This document shows, one piece after another, positions 46,293 to 56,819 of a stretch of 64,000 bases of DNA. A program made the translations under genes and the position numbers. Each line of letters opens with the position of its first letter. The stretch's first letter is position 1. A model generated the notes under the pieces. That model did not search any database and was not told the DNA's origin. It worked only from the letters and a program-made list of their open reading frames with translations. This stretch comes from Erinaceus europaeus. Lineage: Eukaryota > Chordata > Mammalia > Eulipotyphla > Erinaceidae. The DNA lies in the NCBI RefSeq assembly GCF_950295315.1, contig NC_080176.1, positions 35,799,263 to 35,863,262 on the forward strand, read 5' to 3'.

Positions 46293-48077
46293 TTTTTTGA
46301 TTTATGTGTTTCTTATTTTTATGGTCTTTTGTTCCTCAGGTGTTGTGTTTTGAGTACAAGCAACACTGTACTAAATACCTTTATGACAAATGCAATCACC
46401 AACCTCAGGAATACAATAGCAACTGAAGCAAGGATTGAAGCAGTTTAATCACTACCAGTTAGCCAAACAATGTCTCCAGTCCATGAAAAAATAGCAAACA
46501 AGGTCAAGTGAAGAAGAAAGAGAAAGGAAAGAAGGGTTTGCAAGAATAGACAATTATGAAAATCTACTATCCACTCTATAATCTAGGGGTAGCAAGAGAA
46601 GAAAGGTAAGTAGAGCAGAGATACACACATAGAGTGTCCACTCTGAGTCAGCTATCTTCCCCAAAATAATTCACAAATGAATATCAGTGAATTCAGAAAG
46701 ACAAAGAAGATGGAAGGAAGAAATGGAAGACAAGATAAAAAATAGATACAAGAGAGAGAAAAGAAAAAAAATAAGAAAAAGAGCTGTAATAAAACAGCAT
46801 TGAAAGGAAAGTTTTTTAATTGATTAATTTATTTTTTACTTTATTTAATTTTTTTAATTAGCTAGGATGAGGGAGAAGGAGAGAGTCTGTAGAGATAGGA
46901 GTAATGAGACAATTTCCTCTCGCAATGGATAAGATGCCCAGTCTCCTAGCAATGAATGATTCCCTAAGAGTTAATTCTGGTCAACCTAAAGGAGGGGGGA
47001 GAAGAGATACACCTTTATATATTATTAATAATAAAATAGACCCGGGTAAAAAAAACCTGTCCCAGTTTGCCTCAAGCCTCCTGAGCAGAGGCTGCTGATT
47101 GTTACGGAAGAAAAAAAAAAAGAAACCTCAGGACTAGACAAGAGTAGCAGGAATAGACAGTTATGTAACTCTACTATCCACCTTATATTCTAGGGGTAGC
47201 TAATGGAGAAAGGGAAGTAGAGCAGAGATACATGCAGAAAGAGTCCACTCTGAGTCAGATTTCTTCTCCAAATTAATTCCCAAACCTGTATCAGTGAATT
47301 CAGAAAGCTTAAGGAGGAAGGAAGAAAGGATGACAAGAATGAGAAAAAGAAGAAAAAAAGAGAGAAAAAAGAAAAAGAAAAAGAACAGTAATAAAAGAGC
47401 AGTGAAAGGAAAGAGTTATTTATTTATTTTTATTATTTAATTAGCTATGGGGGGAAGGGAGAGAATGGGTAGGGGCAGTAGGAAAAGTGAAACAAGTTAT
47501 TTTAGCGGTGAATAAGACACCCAGTCCCCTAGCAATGGAAAATACACTAAGAGTTAATTCTGGTCAACCTGAAGGAGAGGGGGAAAGGTATACGTGTTTC
47601 TCTTGTATTGATAATAAAATAGAACAGAGTAAAAAACCTGTCCTGTCTTCAGCTTGGATGGCTCCAGATTGCTTCAGGCCCCCTGAGCATAGGCATCTGG
47701 TTGGCTACTTAGGAAAAAAAAAAGGCCAAAGGTTTTTGAAGGGAATAGAATTAAAATGAATGACAACCCCTGGTGGGACAGGAAACTTGGTAAAGAAAGA
47801 AGCTCAGCAGGGTAGCCTGCTAGAATCAGATCTCTGGTCCCCAGGGGCTGGTTATGGGGGGGGAGTGCTTCAGGAATAGTAACTTAAAAGAAAATTTTTT
47901 CCCTTTCTTTTTACTCTATTTTCTAACCCAAACTGAGTTATAGTCACCTCCTTGGTGTCACTGCTAGGACCCCTTATTGACTGGCCTACTAAAGGCAAAA
48001 AATCCTACCGTTTCCAGTAGATGTTGTTGGAGCTCAAGCCACTAGCAGCTTCTCATTCAGCCATCTTCTGGAATCCC
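46293..48077 (-). promoter_or_regulatory. L1 5' UTR of copy E with two tandem units
   Basis: About 1.8 kb. Two related units are offset by about 606 bp: AATAGACAATTATGAAAATC near 46547 and AATAGACAGTTATGTAACTC near 47153, each followed by a GTAGAGCAGAGATACA block. The start has a YY1-like AAGATGGC core. The arrangement parallels copy C and differs from copy B. Confidence 0.75.
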
Positions 48078-48079
48078 CC

Positions 48080-48735
48080 TCTTTTTTTTTTTTTATAAAT
48101 ATTGACAAGACCATAGGATAAGAGGGGTACAGTCACCACCACCAGAACTCCATATCCCATCCCCTCCTTTGAAAGCTTTCCTATTACTTATCCATCTGGG
48201 TTATGGACCCAGGATCATTATGGGGTGCAAAAGGTAGAAGATTTGGCTTTTTCTATTGCTTTTCCACTAAACATGGGTGTTGGCACATGGATCCATACTC
48301 CCAGCCTGTTCCTATCTTTCTCTAGTGGGGCAGTGCTCTGAGGAGTTGAGATTCCAGGACTCATTAATGAGGAGGTCATCTGTCCAGGGAAATCAGGCTG
48401 GTGTCATGCTAGCATCTATAACTTGGTGTCTGAAAAATAATTAAGATAAAAAGCAGAAGAAATTGTTGAATAATCAGGAACCTAAAGGCAAGAATATCAC
48501 AGATGAGATTTGGGGTCTCCATTTTGGAAAGAGCTAGCAGTTCTATTTTAGGTATATTCCAAAGGGTTCATGGCTTTACTAATAAATGCCTGAGCCTATC
48601 ACCTAACATGCAGATGGACCAAAGATATTGTCTGGGAAGATGGTGTCATAGTTGGAGATAGGACTTGAAAGGTGGATTAGGGAAGAGGGTAGCTCCCACA
48701 TAGGGGGAAAGTGTATAAATAGTGTCATGGGCTAC
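48080..48735 (-). mobile_element. L1 3' UTR fragment F1, minus strand
   Basis: A poly(A) tail (T-run 48082-48096) followed by ATAGGATAAGAGGGGTACAG and the standard 3' UTR order. It is 5'-truncated within the 3' UTR at about 48735, where an opposite-strand fragment begins. Copy E's 5' end abuts its tail. Confidence 0.82.
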
Positions 48736-49245
48736 CTGGAATATACCTAAAATAGACTTACTAACTTCTTCCAACATGAAGACGCCAAATTTCACTTGCT
48801 ATACTTTTACTTTTAGGTTTCTGATTACTAAACAAATTGTTCTGCTTTATATCTTAATGATTTTCAGCCACCAAGTTGCACATGCTGCCATAATACCACC
48901 CTGACTTACCTGGGCAGACAACCTCACTAATGAGTCCTAGAACCCCACTTCCCTAGATGTCTGCCCCACCAGGGAAATATAGAAATATTTAGACTGGGGG
49001 TATGGATCCACTTGTAAATGCCCACATCAAGTGGAGAAACAATTACAGAAGCTAGATCTTCCACCTTTTGTTCCCCACAAAGAACTTTGGTCCATACTCC
49101 CAGAGGGACAAAGAATAGGGAATCCTGAATCCTGAAAGGAGGGGTGTATGGAACCCTGGTCGTAGAAATTGTATGGAATTGTACCCCTCTTATCCCTCAA
49201 TCTTGTCATTCATTATTAACTCACTAATAAAAAATTACATTGAAT
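48735..49245 (+). mobile_element. L1 3' UTR fragment F2, plus strand
   Basis: The sequence starts CATGGGCTACCTGGAATATA and runs to AATTGTACCCCTCTTATCCC and an AATAAAAAATT end. It is the complement of the same 3' UTR region as F1, so F1 and F2 form an inverted repeat. The terminal ATAAAAAATT is its A-tail. Confidence 0.82.
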
Positions 49246-49254
49246 AGCAACCTA

Positions 49255-50465
49255 ACATCTATAAGAATACTGATTCCAAATGGATCAAAAATTTAAATGT
49301 AAAAAAATGAAACCATGAAATAACTAACTTGAGCTACTACAGAGAAATTTATATTTATAGAGTTATACACTGCTTTGCAATAGTGATACATTCTGACAAG
49401 ACCTTGTTAGGCAATTGTAATGTGCAAATACCAAAGACTATTTATACATACCTAGGCTATATGCTGTATAGCCTAGCTTGTTCAATGATACAAGATTGTA
49501 CACTCTAAGTGAGGAAACCATAAGAGAACATATTAAATATATTATATCCCATAACAATTAAATGATGTATATCAATATAAATAAATAATAAATCCCAAAA
49601 TAAATTAATCCAAACTGTAAACATGGGCTATGTTATTAAGATGTCAACCCACTTTATCACATAAGGTTAATTTCCTCAATATGTAAAGAGTATCTACAAA
49701 TCAAATAAATTAAAAAGAAACATCCATCAGAATAGCTAACTAATCCACATATAAATAATTCACAGAAAAGAAATCAGAATGTTTCTTAAAATGCATGAAA
49801 ATATGTTCAACTCTACTAGTTAGAAGAGTAATTAAAAACTATCCTAAAATCCAATTTCACCTAACAATAACACATTATTAACTAGTATTGCTTAGCCTTC
49901 ACAGTAGGCTAGAATGGACCTACCCTTCAGCTCTGCAGTTCCTTTCCTGGATATACCATAAGGAGTCAAACACACTCATCTAAAAGGATCTGTATATACC
50001 TATGTTCATAGCAGCACAAAACCTGGAAGCAACCTAGATGTCCAACAACAGATAAGCAGGAGAGTTGTGATATATATACACATCAGAATACTACTAAGTT
50101 ATTAAAAATAAATGAATTTACCTTCTTCACCTCATCTTAGATAGAGCTTTAAGGAATCATGTTAAGTGAGATCAGCCAGAAAGAGAAGGATGAATATGGG
50201 ATTTCTCTGATACATATGAGTTGAGGAAGAGAAGAATAGAAATGGAAACAACACAGAACTTGCACTGGGGTTGGTGTGTTGCACCAAAGTAAAGTACTAT
50301 AAAGTTTATGGGGGGCTTATAGGTCCTTGTTCATGGTGATGGAGGACCTGGCCTGTGGATGATTGTGTTTTGCAGAAGACTGAGAAATTTTATACATATA
50401 TCAATAATTGTATCTGCTTTAAGCCATGAATCCTCCCAATAAAATAAACCTTTAACAGACAAATA
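49255..50465 (+). mobile_element. Old L1, plus strand, ORF2 C-terminus and 3' UTR
   Basis: Recognisable blocks are CCAAATGGATCAAAAATTTA (49275; the SKWIKNL region), ATGTTCATAGCAGCACAAAA (50001), CTGGAAGCAACCTAGATGTC and AATCATGTTAAGTGAGATCA (50154). The end is CCCAATAAAATAAACC. It is heavily diverged, with no open frame. Confidence 0.7.
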
Positions 50466-50799
50466 AACTTTCATAGTAATTTGCAACTGCCAGTAAAACT
50501 CAAAAAATACATGCACTTTAATAAAGCAACTTTATCTCAACAAATGGTGTGGAAAAATACATATGGACAAAATGAAATGTGTACTAGGATATTAACTTAG
50601 CATTGTTCTCTAGATAATAAATTATTGGACATAAAAAATGTTTCTACCAATAGATCTCTAATTAATTGTGATAATCTATATATCACTTTCTCTGAAATAC
50701 TTTTGATCATCAAAAAAGAATAAGATAGTATCTCTGTCCCATTACAGATAGATCACCTATGTAAACTTCAACTTTAAGAAGAATGCAGAACAAAAAAAA
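50466..50799. other. Unassigned AT-rich sequence
   Basis: About 330 bases between two old L1 pieces; possibly further L1, but not recognisable. Confidence 0.4.
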
Positions 50800-51145
50800 A
50801 AAAAAAGATGATATTATGTCCTTTGGGACAAAATGAATGGAACTGAAGGTGATTATGCTTAGCTAAATAAATAAAGAGATGAAAGACAGCTACCAGTTGG
50901 TTTTGTTCATATGTGTAATGTAGAGGTCAGATTTACATGAATTTACCAAACAGCAACAACAACAAAAAAATCCAAAAAAAAACAGAAGCAAGCAAACTAT
51001 TTACAAGACTTATGAGAACTATGGTGATCTTTGGGAGGTGAGAGGGTGGGGATACAGAACTTTGGTGGTGGATATGGTATGGAACTATATACATTGTAAC
51101 ATTATAATCTTGTAACAAACTATTAATAACAAATAAAAAAGTAGA
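50800..51145 (+). mobile_element. Old L1 3' end
   Basis: It contains AAATGAATGGAACTGAAGGT and the CTTAGCTAAATAAATAAA region typical of an L1 ORF2 end, then GGGGATACAGAACTTTGGTG (51049-51068) and an A-rich end near 51137. Same end type as 27865 and 54318. Confidence 0.7.
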
Positions 51146-52366
51146 ATTCAGAATAGCATGTTTGATATCTTAACTTTTTTTGTTACAGATATGCTTCCAA
51201 GGCCAAATGAGAATAATCTTTATTTCTATTTTTCATTTTTCTTTTTTTGCCTTCAGTTACCAGAATTTAATTACAAAGATATTTCTGGTACTAAATATCA
51301 TTGTAAGAAGTCATCTTTTAGGCATGGTAACAGAATATCAAGTGTAAGTCAGAAAAATGTGTGTGGGTAGGTCTTCCTTTTCAACTAAGATTATCAACCA
51401 CAATGAGGTCTGGCTAGCTTTAGAGTTCTCTTTTCGTTCCACCTTTCCCGCACAAAAATTCTGGGAAATGAGATATTTACTTCTCCCGAACTAAGTATGT
51501 TTCATTGTGACATCACTCCTCCATTCACCCAAAACTTACAACTTGACCTATAGCCTAAATGACATTCTTTCCCTGTTGGAATCTAAAGTTTTTTTTTAAA
51601 GTGACATTTTAATCATACATACACACAAAGCCTAGACGTGAGCTTTCATAAACTCCTTAAATATTTTTAAAATCATTTTGGCAAAATATCTGAGGGTCAC
51701 TATATATATTGATTTTCAGGAATGCTGTTATAAAGTATGAATAACTATAAGACTTCCTGAAATTTATGGGCATGTCTTTTTTCAAAACCTGATTTCCAAT
51801 ATAAATGTTGATTCCTTGATATTTATTCTTTTCCTCTACTTATGATGCATGCTGCATTAAAATATTACTCGGAAAAGTAATATAGTTACAGTCCATCTTT
51901 CAACCTTGATCTGGTTTATTCTCAAATCTTTTGCATTCCAGGAAATGTGTTCATTAAATAAAAGTTCTAGAATGTAGATAAGGAATGACACTTTTTATGG
52001 GTGTGGGTTTTTTATCAGGTAAACCAATGTACTTTTGCTATTTAACTTGATTTTTTTCCATGTTATGCACACTAGACACCTGTCTTGGTGATTATCAATC
52101 AAGTGACATGTGCTACCTATAATCAGGAAGAGAAGCACAAATACATTTTGCCCAATGCATCTTGGTATCAAAGTCAACAAACTCAGTACACTCAAACACT
52201 GGATGGAGCAAAGCTTTACTTTCATAGAAAAGACACAGAGCAAGATAAAGTTCAATAGTCAGTTCTCCAGAACCAGAAAGTCCCTTCAGTTAGCCAACAT
52301 AAGATAAACGGTCTGTAAGCATCCTTCTTGTATCTTGGAATGATACAAGATACAGATAGAGTAGTG
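51146..52366. other. Unassigned, probably low-repeat sequence
   Basis: About 1.2 kb without recognised repeat. It includes a possible exon-like segment at 51257-51343, bounded by a pyrimidine-tract acceptor and a GTAAGT donor. No other gene signal is seen. Confidence 0.45.
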
Positions 52367-52378
52367 ATCCAGATACCA

Positions 52379-52587
52379 CTTTTTAAAAATTTTAATCTTT
52401 ATTTATTTTTTGGATAGAGATAGCCAGAAATAGAGGGGAAGGGGGAGATAGGGAGACAGAGAGACACCTGCAGCCCTGCTTTACCACTCATGAAGTTTTC
52501 CCCTTGCAGGTGGGGACTGGGGGCTTGAACTTGGGTCCTTGCACACTGTAACATGCGTTCAACCAGGTGCGCCACCAGCCAGCCCCT
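52379..52587 (-). mobile_element. tRNA-derived SINE, minus strand, 12-bp TSD
   Basis: AT-rich tail at left, then GA-rich tract, ACACCTGCAGCCCTGCTTTA, GGTGGGGACTGGGGGCTTGA (B-box region) and the head ending GCCAGCCAGCCCC. Flanked by ATCCAGATACCA at 52367-52378 and 52588-52599. Confidence 0.93.
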
Positions 52588-52814
52588 ATCCAGATACCAT
52601 TTAATACAAGCTTAAACAGCATAAAACATTGAGTCTGAAAATGGGAATAATAATCTGCACATGAGACCAGTAAAAGATGTGCAGAAGTGTTCCAAATTCA
52701 ATACCCATCCTCACTTAACCAAGTGGGGACTGAGCAATTATATATACAAAAAACATCTTCCCAACAGTGACCCTAAAATAAATGAGGATTCTTTCTCTAG
52801 GATTAGCCCCATTC

Positions 52815-52995
52815 ATAGAATGTCTTTTTTTTCTTTTTCTTCTTTCCTTTTTTTTAAGTGAGAAAGACTAAAGCACTGCTTCACCATGAGGTTCCATTGG
52901 CTGTCCCTCTTATTTTCACATGGTTCCAAGGGTTGAACCTCAAAAAAAAGTGTGTGCTCTCAATAAACCCTGTCCCCAGATTATCTGTGTTTTTT
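52815..52995 (-). mobile_element. Old SINE, minus strand
   Basis: T-rich tail, GCACTGCTTCACCATGAGGT, CCAAGGGTTGAACCT (B-box region) and a decayed head near 52965. No TSD seen. Confidence 0.6.
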
Positions 52996-53069
52996 TTAAA
53001 TATAAGATTCTGCTCCTTTGTCTTTTATAGCATTAATAAGAATGTAAATTGACCCATTACTTACCCCCC

Positions 53070-53790
53070 CAAACATGTACCTGAGGGGACTATACATGCC
53101 TATACTACTACAGCACTCTTAGTAATAGCTCAAACTTAGAAACAATCCAAATGTCCAACAACTTGGCTAAGAAAGTTGTAGAAAAAAATATATACATATA
53201 TATTCATATATAAGTAGATATGAATATATATGTGTATATATTCAGCTATAAGAAATGATAAATTAATTTTTGACACCATCAGAATTTAGGAGTTCACCAC
53301 TCCAGTCTGAATTTTTTAGATAGAGAAAGGGAGACAGGGAAAAAAAAAAAAAGGGGGAAAGGAACCACAGCTCCCTTCAGTGTGGTAGGGGCTAGTCTTG
53401 AGCCTGGATCATACACATACCATAACAGCACACTATCCAAGTGAGCTAGTTTGCTGACCCCAAAATTTTCTCTTTTGTAAAGATATTGTATGGAACTGGA
53501 AGCAGTCATGTTAAGTGAGATAAGCCACAAGGAAAAGGATGAAGACTCATAGGGGAAACTATGAGTGAATAAAAATACAGGGTAAACCTTAGACTAGCTA
53601 TGGACTAATATAGCAGAAACAGCAGAACCAAGACCTTTAAAGGAGGAAACAAAGAGAGTGATGAAAGATAAAAAGGACAAGTTAGTGTAGGCTGTGGTCT
53701 CCTCACAACTATTATGGAAGACATGAAATTACATGTATATAACAGTATCAATCGTATATACCAACATTTTCCCAGTAAAGTGATCTCTAA
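53070..53790 (+). mobile_element. Old L1 3' end interrupted by a SINE
   Basis: CAATCCAAATGTCCAACAAC (53146) and GTCATGTTAAGTGAGATAAG (53508) are L1 ORF2 C-terminal landmarks. The sequence from 53525 is diverged 3' UTR. A decayed SINE (53305-53462) interrupts it. An AT-rich palindrome lies at about 53193-53240. Confidence 0.65.
53305..53462 (-). mobile_element. Old SINE, minus strand, nested in L1
   Basis: GATAGAGAAAGGGAGACAGG tail-side tract, TCTTGAGCCTGGATC (B-box region) and AAGTGAGCTAGTTTGCTGAC head. Strongly diverged. Confidence 0.55.
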
Positions 53791-53805
53791 AAAAGACTAT
53801 ATTCC

Positions 53806-54077
53806 AGGGGACCAGGGGGTGGTGCACCCAGTTAAGTGCACATAGTACTAAACGCAAGGACCAGTGAAAGAACCTGAGTTCATGCTCCACTCCCCACCTG
53901 CAGCAGGAATGTTTCACAAGCAGTGAAGCAGCTCTGTAGGTACTTCTCCCCCCTACACACACACACCTCCCTTCTCAATTTCTCTCTGTCTTATCCAATA
54001 AAATAAAAAAGAAAAGAAAAAAGAATAAAAATGGCTGGCAGGAGCTGAGCCTCAGCTACAACTTGGAGGTGGAAAAA
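53806..54077 (+). mobile_element. tRNA-derived SINE with extra 3' sequence before the TSD
   Basis: The SINE (head GGGGACCAGGGGGTGGTGCA, pyrimidine tract, CCAATAAAATAAAAAAG tail) ends near 54031. About 40 non-SINE bases follow (TGGCTGGCAGGAGCTGAGCC onward), then a second A-run (54072-54083) and only then the direct repeat. Flanks: AAAAGACTATATTCC (53791-53805) and AAAGACTATGTTCC (54081-54094). The layout is that of a SINE insertion carrying a 3' transduced piece. Confidence 0.8.
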
Positions 54078-54109
54078 AAAAAAGACTATGTTCCTCCTTG
54101 GGAAAACTA

Positions 54110-54310
54110 CTAGTTTATTTTTTCTTAAAAATTTATTTTATTTTAACTTCATTTTATTTGATAGGACAGAGAGAAATTTATAAGGAAGGAGATAGGGAAG
54201 GAGAGAGAGAAACACCTATAGCATCACTGCTCATGAAGCTTTCCCTCTGCAGGTGGGGGGCTGGGGTTTGTGCGTTGTAATGCGTGCACTTAATCAGGTG
54301 CACCACACCT
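54110..54310 (-). mobile_element. tRNA-derived SINE, minus strand
   Basis: AT-rich tail, GATAGGACAGAGAGAAATTT, CATGAAGCTTTCCCTCTGCA, then the head ending AATCAGGTGCACCACA. The head is partly deleted. Confidence 0.8.
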
Positions 54311-54312
54311 AA

Positions 54313-54415
54313 TGTAGGGGATGGGACACAGAACTCTGATGGTGGGAACTATATGGAATTATGCCCCTATTTTCTTATAATTTAGTAAATGAATATTAAA
54401 TCACTACATTAAAAA
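54313..54415 (+). mobile_element. Old L1 3' terminus
   Basis: GGGATGGGACACAGAACTCT, then ATGGTGGGAACTATATGGAA, AT-rich end and A-tail. Same end type as 51049. No more than about 100 bases remain. Confidence 0.65.
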
Positions 54416-54599
54416 AAATATGTCCCTGGGAGCCGGGTGGTGGTTTACCTGGGTAAGTGCACATGTTGCAGTGCTCAAGACCCAAGTTTGAGCCCCCAGT
54501 CCCCACCTACAAGGGGAAAGCTTTGCAGGTGGTGAAGCAGGGCTGCAGGTGTCTCTCTGTCTCTCTCCCTCTCCATTACTCCCTTCCCTCTTTTTTTTC

Positions 54600-55530
54600 C
54601 TGAGATAGGGAGGAGGACTGAGGAATAGGGGGAAGGGAGAGGAGGAAAGAGGGAGAAAAAAGGAGGAGGGAGAGAGGAGAACTGATGATTATGAGGGAAG
54701 GAAAACAAGGGAGGAGAAGGATAGAGGGAGGAGAAGGGAGGAGGAAGAAAGAAGGAGGAGCATTGAGTAGGAGGAAGAGGGAGAGAGGGGAGGAGGGAGG
54801 AGGACTGAGGAAGAGGAGGGAAGGAAAAGGAGGAGAGAGAGAGGAGAAAGAAGAAAGAAGAAGGGAGAGAGGAAGAGGAGGGAAGGTGAATGGAGGAGAA
54901 AGAGAGGGAAGGAAGGAAGGAGGGAGGAGGAAGAGAGGGAGGAGGACTGAGGAGGAGGTTGGAGAAGGAGGAGGGTTGAGGAAGATGTAGGGAGTTAAGG
55001 AGAAAAGGAAGGAAGGAGGAAGGAGAAGAGGGAGGAGGACTGAGGAATAGGAGGAAAGGAGAAGGGAGGAGGGAGAAAGGGAAAAAAAGGAGGAGGACTG
55101 AGAAAGAAGTGGAAAGGAGGAGGGAGGAGGAAGAGAGAGTAGTACTGAGGAGGAGGAAGAGGAAGGAAGGAGGAGTGGGGAGGGGAGAAGAGGGGAGGAA
55201 GAGAAAGGAGGAGGAGGGAGGTAGAGGAGGAGGGAGAGAGGAGGATGATGGAAGAGGGAAGGAGGAGGGAGGAGGAAGAGAGAGGGATGAAGAGGGGAAA
55301 AGAAGGAGGAGGAAGAGAGATGGGGAGGATTGAGGAAGAGAAGGGAAGGAGGAGGAAAGTTGGAGGAGAAATGAGGAGGAGGGATGACGAGGAGGAGGAG
55401 AGAGGGAGGAGGACGGAGGAAGAGGAGGGAACAAAGAGGAGGAGAGAGAGAGGAGAAAGGAGGAGGGAGAGAGGAGGACTGAGAAGGAGGGAAGGAAGAG
55501 GAGGGAGGGAAGGAAGGAGAGAGGAGGAAG
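54600..55530. repeat. Polypurine (GGA/GGAA) array, about 0.93 kb
   Basis: Almost pure purine on the plus strand, made of GGAGGA, GGAAGG and GAGA words, with the spaced motif GGAGGACTGAGGA recurring irregularly (for example near 54614, 54801, 54940, 55034). It is a degenerate minisatellite-like array. The long open frames it creates on both strands are low-complexity artefacts. Confidence 0.92.
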
Positions 55531-55539
55531 TCCTTCCCT

Positions 55540-55764
55540 CTTAAAAAAATTATTTTTTTATTATCTGTATTTATTTATTGGATAGAGATGGCCAGAAATT
55601 GGGAGGGTAGGGGTGACAGAGAGGGAGAGAGACAGAGACATCTGCAACACTGCTTCACCACTTGCAAAGCTTCCCCCCTGCAGGTGGGGACTTGGGGCTT
55701 GACTCCAGATCCTTGTGTATTGTAACATGTGCACTCAACTAGGTGTGCCACCACCCAGCCCCAC
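55540..55764 (-). mobile_element. tRNA-derived SINE, minus strand, nested
   Basis: A-tail at left, GGATAGAGATGGCCAGAAAT, the body CTTCCCCCCTGCAGGTGGGG and head ending GTGCCACCACCCAGCCCC. Similar short sequences, TCCTTCCCTCTT at 55531 and CTCCCTTCTCTCTT at 55766, flank it and may be its TSD. Confidence 0.88.
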
Positions 55765-55825
55765 TCCCTTCTCTCTTGATTTCTGTCTCTATCCAATGAA
55801 GATAACAATTTTTTTTAATATGCAC

Positions 55826-56229
55826 CTATAGCCACATGCATGATTTGATGTGAGACTGAATCTGAAAGAATTAACTCTTTTCTGAAATTGTGTCTCAAAA
55901 TTAAGAGAAGAGAGTCTCTTTCCTATATGGAAAACATAAAACTAGGTTCTGTTTTTTATCATTATTCCTGTCATGTGATCAAAGACTTACAATAGGCAAA
56001 AGTTAAGGTAATAATGCAGAAAGAAGCAGAAAAAGACGTATGAAAAATAGTGGGGCTGGTTGCTCTAAGATTTTTGCTGTACCAATTGACCATGAATCTC
56101 ACTTAATCTTCATCTTTTTGTGAAATAGTCAAGTAATTTTCATCATGTTTATATTTTCTTAAATTGTTTAGTATGTCTGTGAGATGTATTTATCCTGTGG
56201 CATGCAGCTTCAGTGTATTCCCATTTACT
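55826..56229. other. Unassigned sequence
   Basis: About 400 bases; no repeat or gene recognised. Confidence 0.4.
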
Positions 56230-56470
56230 GATTTTTGTCAATTGCATAACATACTGCAATTGATTTATCCATCTCACTCTTATTGGTTGGGATATTAGTA
56301 ACTGGGCTTATAATGAAAAATACTATTATTGATAATTTTGTAACAGTGTCAATGATTTCTGTTGACTACATAACTATATAACTGCTAGATCATGGGATTT
56401 TCACATATTTAACTCTATTAGAAAATACTAAACTGCTTCTTTGCATCAATTTAGGCTTCTATATAAAATA
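56230..56470 (-). mobile_element. Ancient L1 fragment (ORF2 3' end)
   Basis: The order TTGATTTATCCATCTCACTC, AACTGCTAGATCATGGGATT and a decayed AAATACTAAACTGCTTC matches the general pattern of mammalian L1 ORF2 C-terminus in antisense. It is too diverged to place in a subfamily. Confidence 0.45.
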
Positions 56471-56819
56471 TTCTACCTTTGTCATTTTGAAATCATATTT
56501 TTAAATATATATTTTATCCCTTTTGTCATCACTTGACATTACCACTGCTTCTGTATTTGATGTTCTGTACTGTTATATCAAATGAAACATAATTGTCGGT
56601 ACTTCTTACTAAAACCCTTATGCTCTGTAAAGTGGATGTTTATTTTTAAAATACATTACCAATAGTGTATGCACTAAAATATATTATCTTGCTATGTATA
56701 TTGTATTTGTTCTCAGTAGGTAGTCTTATATAAAAAGTAGTTCTTTATTTTAAAGTAATTCAATTGATTAGTCTTTTCTTCTATGAACAAGTTTTTTTTT
56801 ATATTATGTTGAATTAATA
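56471..56819. other. Unassigned AT-rich sequence
   Basis: About 350 bases, AT-rich, nothing recognised. Confidence 0.4.

Larger units (their letters stand above)
40179..48077 (-). mobile_element. L1 copy E, full length (~7.9 kb)
   Basis: On the minus strand it runs from GGGGGATTCCAGAAGATGGC (48077) through a 5' UTR of about 1.8 kb, ORF1 (46292-about 45380), ORF2 (45325-41523), a 3' UTR of about 1.33 kb and a poly(A) tail at about 40190-40178. A short A-rich sequence ending in AAGA borders both ends (48080-48095 and 40178-40190), which is compatible with insertion into a pre-existing poly(A) tail. It is the only L1 here with both ends present. Both ORFs are broken. Confidence 0.9.
54427..55812 (+). 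mobile_element. tRNA-derived SINE split by a polypurine array and another SINE
   Basis: The left part (54427-54592) carries the head GGGAGCCGGGTGGTGGTTTA, the B box and the body up to ACTCCCTTCCCTCTT. The right part (55765-55812) resumes with CACTCCCTTCTCTCTTGATT and TCTGTCTCTATCCAATGAAG. Between them lie the purine array and a minus-strand SINE. Confidence 0.8.

Noticed and set aside
54475..55434. 319-codon minus-strand open frame (Pro/Ser/Leu-rich)
   Set aside because: It is the complement of the polypurine array; low-complexity sequence without stops on one strand, with no start context or conserved motif.
54685..55544. Several Gly/Arg/Glu-rich plus-strand open frames
   Set aside because: Same polypurine array read on the other strand; composition artefact.
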